From: Endozoicomonas gorgoniicola
Lineage (GTDB): Bacteria; Pseudomonadota; Gammaproteobacteria; Pseudomonadales; Endozoicomonadaceae
Length of the DNA stretch: 64,000 nt
Direction: 5' to 3'
NCBI RefSeq assembly: GCF_025562715.2
Contig: NZ_JAPFCC010000001.1
Span: forward strand, 2,188,501 to 2,252,500
The notes beneath the pieces are model-generated. The model ran no database searches, was not told the origin of the DNA, and worked only from the letters and a program-made list of their open reading frames with translations. A program made the position numbers and the translations under genes. Numbering within the stretch: the stretch's first letter is position 1; each line of letters opens with the position of its first letter. Shown piece by piece: positions 1 to 7,829 of this stretch.

Positions 1-2056
1 GGTGCTCTTTCAGTAGCTCCTGAATGCACTCTGCGCGACCTGATGCGGCTGCAAGAATCAGGGGCGTACGGCCATTATTATCCTTCGCATTGAACTGAAT
101 GAAGCGTACGCGAAGTAAGGACTCGACGCACTCTGCGTGACCGTTCCGGGCAGCGCTGTGCAGAGGAGTCTGACCCCATTTGTTTTTATGGTTAACCTCT
201 CCACAGTCCCTATGGGCCAGAAGATGTTGCACCACATGCACTTTACCAAGGCGTGCAAAAACGCCGAGGAGGTTTTCTCCATTATTGTTGAGTCGACCTG
301 TTAATTGATCGCAATGGCCCGTTAACAGGAGACGAGACATTGTGTCACCCTGTTCCAGAGTGTAAGCCTGTTCAAATAATCGTTGACAATCCTGAGGTGT
401 CAGCAATTGGTCTATAGCCTCTTGTGAAAAGTTTGAGATTTGCCAACTGTTCAGACTTTGTGTGATCGGAGAAATATTGATTCCTTGCACACGGAGTTTT
501 GACAGAACTGGCTCCAGTAATGGAGTGTCCACTAACCAGCGCAGAACATCCGGCGAAACGGGGTTTGTGCCGGAGCTGACCAACTGATCGACGACACGCC
601 GACATAATTCCTCTTTGAAACCTCTCTCGCTGTGAGCCAGTTTATCGGTTAGTTGATTGGAAAGAGCCTGAATCACGGAGGGTGGTATTTTACGGAGTTG
701 TTCACGGGTGGCGTCATGCAGGAAAAACGAAGCAATATCCCCGGCACTTTGGGTCTGTTCCATGGCCTGGATCAGTAAAGCGTGACCAACTTCTTCCCAG
801 GTGCTGAAGTCAATGACCTGTAAATGGGAGAGTTGAAGTGAGTCGTGATTGCCCGCGTCAAAAGTGCACTCCTCTCCCGCACCCAGACAGTGGTCGTTGC
901 GAAATACCCAGAAGAAATGCCCACCAATCGTTCCTATACAGGATTTCGAGTCAGCTTCGCCAGGAATGGCGGTGAGAACCTTAACCGATGAAGAGTCGCA
1001 GAAGTGGCCGGTGACCCAGGCCAGTAATTTTTCCCGGTAGCGGGCGAGGGAAAAATTACCCTCCTCTTTTTCTTCCATCAGTGTCCAGAGATTAAGGGAT
1101 TGTTCCCCGGTTGTTTCCAGTAAATAGTTAACCGGTTTGCAGAGTTGATTTTCCAGTGCCACGGTTTTGTCCGCAGTCAGCTCGGCGGGAGCAATGTCGT
1201 TGGTTTCCCATGCTGACACACCCAGCTGTTGAAGAGACTCTTTAAGCTGGTCAGACCATTCATTCGCCATTGCCCGAAGAATAGTGCAACCGTTAACTGA
1301 CAGTTTTACCTCAGAACAAAAACGCTGGACCAGGTCAGCGTCCAAATGGGTTGGAGCCAATGGATCAGAAACATGAGGAAGTCCCAGAGATTCACAGTAA
1401 AGGTTGTAAAACCCGTTACCCCAGTGGGTTTCCATACCTGACGGAATCATAGTAACGCCCTCTCGTTGGACTTGAAACACAAAAGAATCAACAAATTGTT
1501 TAAGCAGGCGTTTTTTTACGGTGAACAGTTTCGCGTCCAGCCCGTTTTCCCGGGATGCCTGGAAATAAAAAAAGTTGTGGCTAAAACGACCGTGAACGCC
1601 TTGCGGGCAAAGGTCGATACCGTACAGGCACTCATGGAGTAGAGAAGTGATATGTGTTTTTTGGGCATCGTTTTGAGAACCTTGTAAATTTTTAAGCTGG
1701 GTGACCAGTTGATGAATCTGGAAGCGGGTCTCACGATACAGGGGCCACAAGAATTGCCTGAGATGTTCCGGTGCTTTATCCAGGTTGTCCAGGAAAGTGT
1801 CTATTTGCCTGTCGTATTGATGGTCAACATAGTGGTAAGCCAGCGCCTTGAGTGCCTTAATATCATCCAGAAACCTGGATTTAATTTCCAGAAAGGAGTG
1901 ATGAGACTCCAGTTCCTGATAACTACGCACGTCTGGCAATTCAATATAATCAGGCTGATGATCAGACGTTTGGGGCAAATCGTCTTCAGTGGACGAAGTG
2001 GGTTGCCAGGGCTGGAAAAGCCTTGAGGGAGCGCTTCTCATCTGGGCTGGGAACAT
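1..2056 (-). CDS. Large ankyrin-repeat protein, 3' end cut by the window edge
   Basis: An open frame of 685 codons runs from an ATG at 2056 off the left edge without a stop. I translated it by hand from the reverse strand. The first 580 or so residues form a mostly hydrophilic domain I do not recognise. About three ankyrin repeats follow (roughly residues 585-685), with the typical signatures GQTPLHSAARNGHAECVESL and NGRTPLILAAASGRAECI. An AGAGGA ribosome site lies about 9 bases before the ATG. No signal peptide is visible. Ankyrin proteins of this kind are common in animal-associated bacteria, where some are secreted effectors that bind host proteins; that role is inference here. No partner gene is adjacent on this strand. 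Confidence 0.85.
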   Translation of the reverse strand, partial: MFPAQMRSAPSRLFQPWQPTSSTEDDLPQTSDHQPDYIELPDVRSYQELESHHSFLEIKSRFLDDIKALKALAYHYVDHQYDRQIDTFLDNLDKAPEHLRQFLWPLYRETRFQIHQLVTQLKNLQGSQNDAQKTHITSLLHECLYGIDLCPQGVHGRFSHNFFYFQASRENGLDAKLFTVKKRLLKQFVDSFVFQVQREGVTMIPSGMETHWGNGFYNLYCESLGLPHVSDPLAPTHLDADLVQRFCSEVKLSVNGCTILRAMANEWSDQLKESLQQLGVSAWETNDIAPAELTADKTVALENQLCKPVNYLLETTGEQSLNLWTLMEEKEEGNFSLARYREKLLAWVTGHFCDSSSVKVLTAIPGEADSKSCIGTIGGHFFWVFRNDHCLGAGEECTFDAGNHDSLQLSHLQVIDFSTWEEVGHALLIQAMEQTQSAGDIASFFLHDATREQLRKIPPSVIQALSNQLTDKLAHSERGFKEELCRRVVDQLVSSGTNPVSPDVLRWLVDTPLLEPVLSKLRVQGINISPITQSLNSWQISNFSQEAIDQLLTPQDCQRLFEQAYTLEQGDTMSRLLLTGHCDQLTGRLNNNGENLLGVFARLGKVHVVQHLLAHRDCGEVNHKNKWGQTPLHSAARNGHAECVESLLRVRFIQFNAKDNNGRTPLILAAASGRAECIQELLKEH

Positions 2057-2546
2057 GGTTGGAAAATCCTCTTTTCAGTCAAGTCACCCCGGCAGTAACC
2101 TGTGTAAAGTTACTCCATTTCCATACTTTCATGCGGTTGCTATTTAAATAGAAAACTCTTTGACCAATAAGGAGAGGACAAGTTCCACCTTGTCGGGGTC
2201 TTCGGGCAGAAAGACACTTATGGATCAAGGCTACGAAACCCTCTTCCTTCTGTGGCGATATCCTTTTTCAGCCAGGTAAGTGTCGCTCCTGTGTATATTC
2301 CAGCATCATTTATACCCCAGACAAGCATTAATAGATCAGACAGATAGCGCCACACCGCAAAAAGAAGCCGCTATCAAGGCTAGTTCAGGTGGAAGAAAAC
2401 AGATTCGAATAACCCTCAGAGCCAGCATCGGATTCAGATTGTCAGGATGCCAGGGCCTGCGCCCGATCAAATATCGATATACAGTTCTAAAAACCGTATG
2501 TGATACACTCAGGATTCATAAAAAGGAGGCTATTAAGGAGAGCATC
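2057..2546. other. Intergenic region between the ankyrin gene and arfA
   Basis: About 490 bases lie between two divergent genes and should hold both promoters. A 95-codon frame at 2280-2567 reads through here on the plus strand, but it has no recognisable domain. Its last residues simply overlap the first codons of the arfA-like gene in the same frame, so I do not call it. I found no RNA gene or strong hairpin. Confidence 0.4.
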
Positions 2547-2562
2547 ATGGCTAAATCCAAAC

Positions 2563-4642
2563 ATTAGGTAAGGCGGGGCTATTGCCCCGTCCTTCCCACA
2601 GAACCGTGCGTACGGACCTCGTACACGGCTCCTGCACTCTCTATCCCTTAACAATAAGGGGCAAGAACGCCCGTTTTAACGCCTTCCAAATTGAACAACT
2701 TTATCTCATTGAACCAGTTGTTCGGCATGGCTAAATGCGACAGGGGACTGCACGCATTTCTCCATGAACGCATTTTGATGTACTTAAATGGTGGCTTGTA
2801 ACCCAGTTGCTTCAGCCGACGATGCAGCTTCGCTGGTTTCTTCCACTGTTTCAGTTGTAAACATCTCAGCCTGCGCCTCATCCATCCTGTCAGCCGTTTT
2901 AATTCACGACTACAGTTCGCTATCCTGAAGTAATTAGCAAATCCTCGTATCACAGGGTTCAGTTCTCGGATTACTCCTTCAAGGTTCGTTCCCCGATTCC
3001 TTTTCGTGATTCGCTTTACCTTTGCTTTCAGTGCGTTGAGCTTCTTTTCCTGTATGCGCGTATAGCTGCTCAGGATTTCAACTCCCAGAAATTTCACACC
3101 CTCGCCGCTATGGGCTATGTGTGTTTTATTCTGGTTGACCGTCAGTTTCAGGTCTTGCTCCAGTACTTTGGTCGCCACTTTCAGAGCGTTTTCTGCCGCT
3201 GCTTTGGAGCCACACAGAATCAGGATATCGTCCGCATAGCGGACAATCCTGTGCTTGCGTCGCATCATTTCCTGATCAAACGCATCAAGATAGACGTTTG
3301 AGATTAAGGGACTGATCACTCCGCCCTGTGGACTGCCTGTTTCCGTGGCTTCCAGTTGATAGCCAACCATCACCCCGCTTTTCAGGAACATTCTGATCAG
3401 GTTCAGGATGCTTCCATCTGCCACTTTGTGCCTGAACGCCTTGAGAATTAACTCGTGGTCGAGTCGGTCAAAGCATTTGGACAAGTCCATGTCCACCACC
3501 CAGCGTCTGTCGTACTTCCGTATGAACAGGGTCGCCTTGGTAATGGCTTGATGGCAGCTTCGATTCGGTCTGTACCCATAGCTGGACGGGTGGAAGTCCG
3601 GATCAAAGATCGGGGTCAGGATATTTAGAAGTGCTTGTTGGACGATTCGGTCTTTTACTGCGGGGATTCCCAGCAGACGCTTTCCACCGTCTTCTTTGTC
3701 GATTTCTACACGCTTTACCGGTAGCGGTTTGTAGCGCTTTTCCCGCAATTCAAGCAGTAACTGTTCAAGATTACCACGCAGATTCGAGGCGTAGTCGCTC
3801 AGGCTCTGCCCATCTATTCCGGCCGCACCTTTCGCTTTCCATACCTTTTTGAATCCGTTGTAAAGCGCTTCCATCGTCAGCAAGCGCCCATACAGGCTAT
3901 AATATACTCTCATCAGTTACTGTCTCACGACAGACAGATTGCGCCATCCTTCTACTGTGGCCGGATTCTTCATGGACATTCACAGGCGTTCTGGCTCAAG
4001 GCAATCTACCTGCTACCTGTCCTTTACTCCCGAGCGCGGCTCTTTCTTTTAGCAGGATTGTTCCCAACCTCACCAGCCGAAGATGTCCTGCCTCGTCAGG
4101 CAGCTTGTGCGCTCACAGTGTCATTCCTGCGGTCTGACTGTTCTTTAAGAATGCTTCACCCCTTCGCAACATCTGCCGCTTTTGACGACACATGCCCTAC
4201 AGTCACTCTGGCTGTAGTCATTCCGGTTTTGCCCTCCGAACGGTTACCCGCCTTCACAGGCCGGAATTTCATCACTACTACAGGATCATCTGCCACCTCA
4301 CACCACTGTTACCCTTGAGTTTCCTCTTGCGATAACAGCCCCTGAGATTCAGAGATTGATGCCAGGCTTCCCCAGTTACTAAACGGTTCCCTGTCAGAAA
4401 TGCCACCCTCAAGCACAGAGTTGGGACTGACTGAGTATCGGGCTTTGCGCTATTTCGCACGCTTGCCGCTCCCAACCTGCCGAATCAGGTTCGCTTGCGC
4501 TGTGTACCTCTGACTTCCTATGGCTTCCTTCAGACCCAACCGTTGGCCAGTTACGCCCTTGCCATTCAGATTGCCTTCCCCTCAGTCGGGGCGGCTCAGG
4601 CTTCTTTCAGCCTGACGGGTTTGCCCGCTTCGCTGGGCAAAC
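2563..4642 (-). mobile_element. Group II intron A, copy 1 (2080 bp, minus strand)
   Basis: Boundaries come from comparing three copies in this window, all exactly 2080 bp once a nested intron is removed from copy 2. Read on the minus strand, the element starts GTTTGCCCAGCG at 4642 and ends CCTTACCTAAT at 2563. The 3' end folds as domain V (GAGCCGTGTACGAGG...CGCACGGTTC) followed by a GC-rich domain VI hairpin with an unpaired A near the end. One reverse transcriptase gene lies inside. The 5' exon is a short hairpin with a CGAT loop followed by GTTTTC. Insertion just after a terminator-like hairpin is typical of class C group II introns. The copy sits antisense in an arfA-like gene. Confidence 0.9.
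2648..3913 (-). CDS. ltrA: Group II intron reverse transcriptase/maturase (intron A, copy 1)
   Basis: A 421-residue intron-encoded protein. The N-terminal reverse transcriptase core shows GAAGIDGQSL, FHPSSYGYRPNRSCHQA, SPQGGVISPL and the catalytic YADD (in RYADDILIL, about residue 225). The C-terminal part has the maturase X domain (NPVIRGFANYFR). The protein ends soon after it, with no HNH endonuclease domain, so mobility would rely on reverse splicing without second-strand cleavage by this protein. It should help the intron fold and splice, and copy it into DNA at new sites. It is identical in sequence to the copy at 46823-48088 and differs from the copy at 44743-46008 by a D-to-G change (RLDHE versus RLGHE). 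It appears intact. Confidence 0.93.
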   Translation of the reverse strand: MRVYYSLYGRLLTMEALYNGFKKVWKAKGAAGIDGQSLSDYASNLRGNLEQLLLELREKRYKPLPVKRVEIDKEDGGKRLLGIPAVKDRIVQQALLNILTPIFDPDFHPSSYGYRPNRSCHQAITKATLFIRKYDRRWVVDMDLSKCFDRLDHELILKAFRHKVADGSILNLIRMFLKSGVMVGYQLEATETGSPQGGVISPLISNVYLDAFDQEMMRRKHRIVRYADDILILCGSKAAAENALKVATKVLEQDLKLTVNQNKTHIAHSGEGVKFLGVEILSSYTRIQEKKLNALKAKVKRITKRNRGTNLEGVIRELNPVIRGFANYFRIANCSRELKRLTGWMRRRLRCLQLKQWKKPAKLHRRLKQLGYKPPFKYIKMRSWRNACSPLSHLAMPNNWFNEIKLFNLEGVKTGVLAPYC

Positions 4643-4788
4643 GAAAACGCCCTGCATCGGCAGTGCTGAAACTTATGAGTGACCCCATGTTCAGACAGCG
4701 TAGGGAGAAGCTTAAAACCCGCTACAACCGTAATGAGAAACACAACGGACGGTCTGATTCCAGGTCGTACCAGAAAGCATTGAGTGAA

Positions 4789-5805
4789 TCAGTGCTTCCT
4801 CGTGCGGCTTGAGTCAGCCTTTCTGTTTATATGGTTTCCTAAATAGGCAGACACTACCTGAATGCGGTTGTGACCTAACTGTTTTACGATGGCTTCTCTG
4901 GCCTGTTTATCTGCATTTTTATCGGGAATACGATCATCCCTGAAAACGGGTGCCAGACAGCCGGTTAACTGCTGATATTGCTCACAGGCAAAAGCCGCTC
5001 GCAGGTCATGGCGATTATTCAAGCCATATTTCTTCAGTACAGGACCACTGTGCATTCTTACTAAAGCCAGAAAATCCTCAATACGCTTTCCTTCAGGAAT
5101 CAGGTTTCTGCCACTTCCCTGTAATCGTGCAGCCTGTGATAAAGCGATATGGGCAGAGTCTGATACCGGAACAAAACGCTCTGCCCTGGAAGGGCTTGTC
5201 GCTGTTGATTTACCACGCCCACCCTTGGTACCCAGCTCAATATCAATCTTCCTGTTCTCATGGCTTTGCTGCAGAGCTTTCTGGCAATCCAGCAGAACCG
5301 CTTCCCTGGAACGAAGCCCCAGCTCACGACACAAACCCAATACCGCAGCAATGCGCTCCCGTCCCGCCATGATTAATTCAGCCTGAGCCTGTGCCAGTTT
5401 TTCACGGCTTAACTCCGGTGGTTCGGTACGAGCTTTCTCACGGTTGGCCTGCAAAGCTTCGGAGGGATTGATTCGAATATCATTGTTATTCCGTAATGCT
5501 TTCATGACCACATTACAGGTCGATAACAAATTTTGTGCCGTAGCCACTGACAACGGTTTGCCCTGCCCTTCCAGCCTTGCCTGCAGGTAGAACGCATAAT
5601 GCTTCAAAGTCTGGTTGTTTATCTGATGGGCTTCCCGAATATTCTGGGTTTTGCCCCAGGCGCAAAACTGCTTCCACCGCTGAGTATGGGTAGCTACCGT
5701 ACAAAACTGATCTGGCATCATTCCTCTGAGCGCATTATGCCCAGCATAAGACAACTGTCGACCAAAGCCGAAATTATGGTCGTTGCGTGTTAAATATTGA
5801 GGCAC
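4789..5805 (-). CDS. Tyrosine recombinase of the Integrase_1 type
   Basis: A 338-residue protein. The N-terminal SAM-like domain (about residues 30-125) is followed by a catalytic domain. The expected residues are present: R in ELGLRSREAV, the HxxR box HDLRAAFACEQY, the late H in KQLGHNRIQV and the nucleophile Y in VVSAYLGNHI. This family is common on conjugative plasmids and integrative elements and acts on short direct or inverted sites. The substrate is unknown. The gene stands alone and is convergent with the broken arfA. A separate C-terminal relic of a related recombinase lies at 20733-20822, so at least two members once existed here. The start is the first ATG; no strong ribosome site helps. 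Confidence 0.8.
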   Translation of the reverse strand: MPQYLTRNDHNFGFGRQLSYAGHNALRGMMPDQFCTVATHTQRWKQFCAWGKTQNIREAHQINNQTLKHYAFYLQARLEGQGKPLSVATAQNLLSTCNVVMKALRNNNDIRINPSEALQANREKARTEPPELSREKLAQAQAELIMAGRERIAAVLGLCRELGLRSREAVLLDCQKALQQSHENRKIDIELGTKGGRGKSTATSPSRAERFVPVSDSAHIALSQAARLQGSGRNLIPEGKRIEDFLALVRMHSGPVLKKYGLNNRHDLRAAFACEQYQQLTGCLAPVFRDDRIPDKNADKQAREAIVKQLGHNRIQVVSAYLGNHINRKADSSRTRKH

Positions 5806-6528
5806 AAAAGTATCCCTCCACCCATCTCTTTATCAAAAAAGGGGCACACTGGAAAATCAGTCCCATAACCCTGATCTAAGTTCAATGCGAAGCCACATCA
5901 CGCAGTGGCCAAACGGGACAGCCTGTAACGCAAGGGTTGCGGGCAGTGACGCTCGTTGTACTGAGACAGTGAGCTTGGCTGATGCCAGCAGCTGAGGCGA
6001 TGGCTGTTATAACCAATTCTGGAAATTGGCCGGGTTTAGCGAGTCGTCTGCTTATAAAAAAGTTCATCAAAACATCTGAAATTGCTGATAGAAGACGCTG
6101 GTCGATCTGTAGGGCACGGATACCAACGGATCAAGAGAGGGTCTCTCGAAACGGCTTTTTGAAAATGCACTGCAACCAAATTTCAGTACGTTTTTTTACC
6201 TGTGACCCGATGTAATGGGTGATGAAAAACACAGGTATCAGCACTCTGAAAAACGAGCAGCAAGTGAAGCAGGCCAATCTGACATGCAGACTAACCCAGT
6301 AGCCAGAGCGATTAAGCTCCAACAACATCGCAGCAGAGAATCTGCTGAGTGGAAAGACTCGCGAAGAGTGGTGGGTGCCTCACGGCAAAAGTGCGGTTCT
6401 GCAATCTATAGCGTCGAAGACATCGCTTCTCCAGTCGTTACAGAAACCGATATAGTAGAATCAAAAAGATAGCAGGGAAATCATTGAACTGCTCAGAGCG
6501 AAAAACACGCTCTGAGCAGTTCAAATGT
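5806..6528. other. Region without a supported gene
   Basis: About 720 bases. Frames of 62-85 codons occur on both strands, but none has a recognisable motif or a clear ribosome site. The stretch at 5880-6010 (AACGCAAGGGTTGCGGGCAG and nearby) has short inverted repeats but no structure I can name. It is probably decayed mobile-element sequence like its neighbours. Confidence 0.35.
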
Positions 6529-6690
6529 CAGGATTTTACTTCAATCTTACGACTACCCCCCTGTGTCAGCATGATTGACGCCCTCCAAAGAGTCAGCCTC
6601 CACCCCGCCCGACAAATCAATGAGCTGATTCCCCGGAATTGGAAAGAGCGTTTTGGGAAAAATCCGTTAAAAGCGCCTCTGGACAAGTAG
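6529..6690 (+). pseudogene. Transposase C-terminal relic (possibly IS66-type)
   Basis: A short frame ends in IDALQRVSLHPARQINELIP followed by RNWKERFGKNPLKAPLDK and a stop at 6690. The HPxRxIxELIPRxWKERF pattern resembles the C-terminal tail of some IS66-type transposases. No upstream catalytic domain is present, so this is a fragment. The match is short and the family call is tentative. Confidence 0.4.
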
Positions 6691-6743
6691 GGGGAGTCTG
6701 TACCCTGTTTGAACGGTTACCCTGCAGAACAGAAAGCCCCTGA

Positions 6744-6975
6744 ATTTATAGAGTTGCCGGTTGCTCGATTGCAGCCAGTAGCAAAGGGTATTACCGGCTA
6801 AGCAAAACCTATGCGGCACAGTTAGCATTAAACGACAGTTCTCTCAGTAAACTCGGGCTTGTTTCCCTGAAAGACTTGTGGATCAGGTTTCACCATCCTC
6901 GGTGAATCGCCCGGTGCAGACCCGCACGCCGGTGTGATGTGGGGGCTGGAGGTTAGAGACCTCCGGCTACCCGAT
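6744..6975 (+). mobile_element. 3' remnant of a group IIC-attC-type intron next to panB
   Basis: The frame 6744-6905 encodes the C-terminal tail of a group II reverse transcriptase (SSKGYYRLSKTYAAQLALN, then LVSLKDLWIRFHHPR and a stop). It is followed by a domain V-like hairpin (GCCCGGTGCAGACCCGCACGCCGGTG) and a domain VI-like hairpin (GGAGGTTAGAGACCTCC) ending CTACCCGAT at 6975. The next base begins TTATGTG, the core of an attC-like site and also the reverse-strand stop codon of panB. The intron runs opposite to the cassette gene, as expected for introns that enter the bottom strand of attC. The 5' part is missing, so it is not functional. Confidence 0.75.
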
Positions 6976-7803
6976 TTATGTGCGTTTTTTTACTCCAAAG
7001 CAATGTTCATCGGCTGGGAAGACGCCATTTCTAACTTCTCGCTCATACTCTGCAAATACTTCTTTGATAGTCGAACTTAGATCGACATATTTTTTTGCAA
7101 ATTTTGGTGTGTAATCCGAAAACAAACCTAGCATATCTTCAGTGACTAGAACCTGACCATCACACTCAGGTGAAGCACCGATACCTATAGTTGGTATCGA
7201 AACAGATTCTGTAACTTGCTTGGCTGCATTTTCAAAGACTCCTTCTACAAGTAGTGAGAATGCACCAGCTTTCTCAAATTCTTTTGCTTCGTCAATAAGA
7301 AGTTTTGTCGCCTGTTTATCTCGTCCTTGGGCTTTAAAACCGCCCAAAGAATTGGCATGCTGTGGGCGTAACCCAATGTGAGGCATTACAGGAATCCCTC
7401 TTTTTACTAAGAATTCGACTGTTTCTACCATTTCCAAGCCACCTTCAATTTTAATTCCTTGGGCACCAGTCTCTATTAATACTCTTGATGCATTTTTATA
7501 GGCAACTTCTTTTGATTCTTGGTAAGTACCAAAAGGCATATCGACGATCACACATGATTTTTCTACTCCTCGAACAACAGCGGCTCCATGAGCAATCATC
7601 ATATCCAGCGTCACAGGTAGAGTAGAGTCAAACCCGTAGGCAACCATTCCTGTAGAGTCTCCAACGATAATTAGATCAACATACGAATCCATCATCTGTG
7701 CCATTGGCTTCGTATAGGCAGTAAGAGAAACAATACAACCTCTACCCTTCATGCTTTGAATCTTCGTAGTAGTTGTTTTTTTAATTGATGTATGAGTACT
7801 CAC
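6976..7803 (-). CDS. panB: Ketopantoate hydroxymethyltransferase
   Basis: PanB transfers a hydroxymethyl group from 5,10-methylene-THF to alpha-ketoisovalerate, the first committed step of pantothenate and CoA synthesis. The barrel motifs are present: IIVGDSTGMVAYG and VIVDMPFGTY (metal-binding Asp residues), GIKIEGG (Lys and Glu), MPHIGLRPQ, GGFKAQGRD and VEGVFENAAK (catalytic Glu). I choose the GTG at 7803, 275 residues, because AAGGAAG lies just upstream. A longer frame from an ATG at 7854 only reads into the end of the neighbouring IS. No panC is adjacent. The setting (attC-like site upstream at 9646-9717, intron remnant flush with the stop codon) suggests a mobile gene cassette. The IS66-type insertion 26 bp upstream has separated the gene from its original 5' region. 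Confidence 0.9.
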   Translation of the reverse strand: MSTHTSIKKTTTTKIQSMKGRGCIVSLTAYTKPMAQMMDSYVDLIIVGDSTGMVAYGFDSTLPVTLDMMIAHGAAVVRGVEKSCVIVDMPFGTYQESKEVAYKNASRVLIETGAQGIKIEGGLEMVETVEFLVKRGIPVMPHIGLRPQHANSLGGFKAQGRDKQATKLLIDEAKEFEKAGAFSLLVEGVFENAAKQVTESVSIPTIGIGASPECDGQVLVTEDMLGLFSDYTPKFAKKYVDLSSTIKEVFAEYEREVRNGVFPADEHCFGVKKRT

Positions 7804-7829
7804 TATTACTTCCTTTGTACTGTTGATGT

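Larger units (their letters stand above)
2547..4812 (+). pseudogene. arfA: arfA-like ribosome-rescue gene split by a group II intron
   Basis: The gene starts at ATG 2547 behind a good ribosome site (AAGGAG). It is broken after 16 bases (2547-2562) and resumes at 4643, ending with TGA at 4812. Removing the 2080-bp intron restores a 62-codon frame with no gap (the split codon is C|GA). The restored 61-residue protein is very basic and contains DPMFRQRREKLKTRYNRNEKH-like sequence. This resembles ArfA, the small protein that brings RF2 to ribosomes stalled on non-stop mRNA (ArfA proteins usually carry DPLFRQRVEK). The intron lies antisense to the gene, so it cannot be spliced from the arfA transcript and the gene should be inactive. 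The stop overlaps the convergent recombinase gene by 24 bases. The family call rests on a short motif. Confidence 0.6.

Noticed and set aside
2280..2567. 95-codon plus-strand frame before arfA
   Set aside because: No domain or ribosome site, and it ends in the intron; only its last codons coincide with the arfA start.
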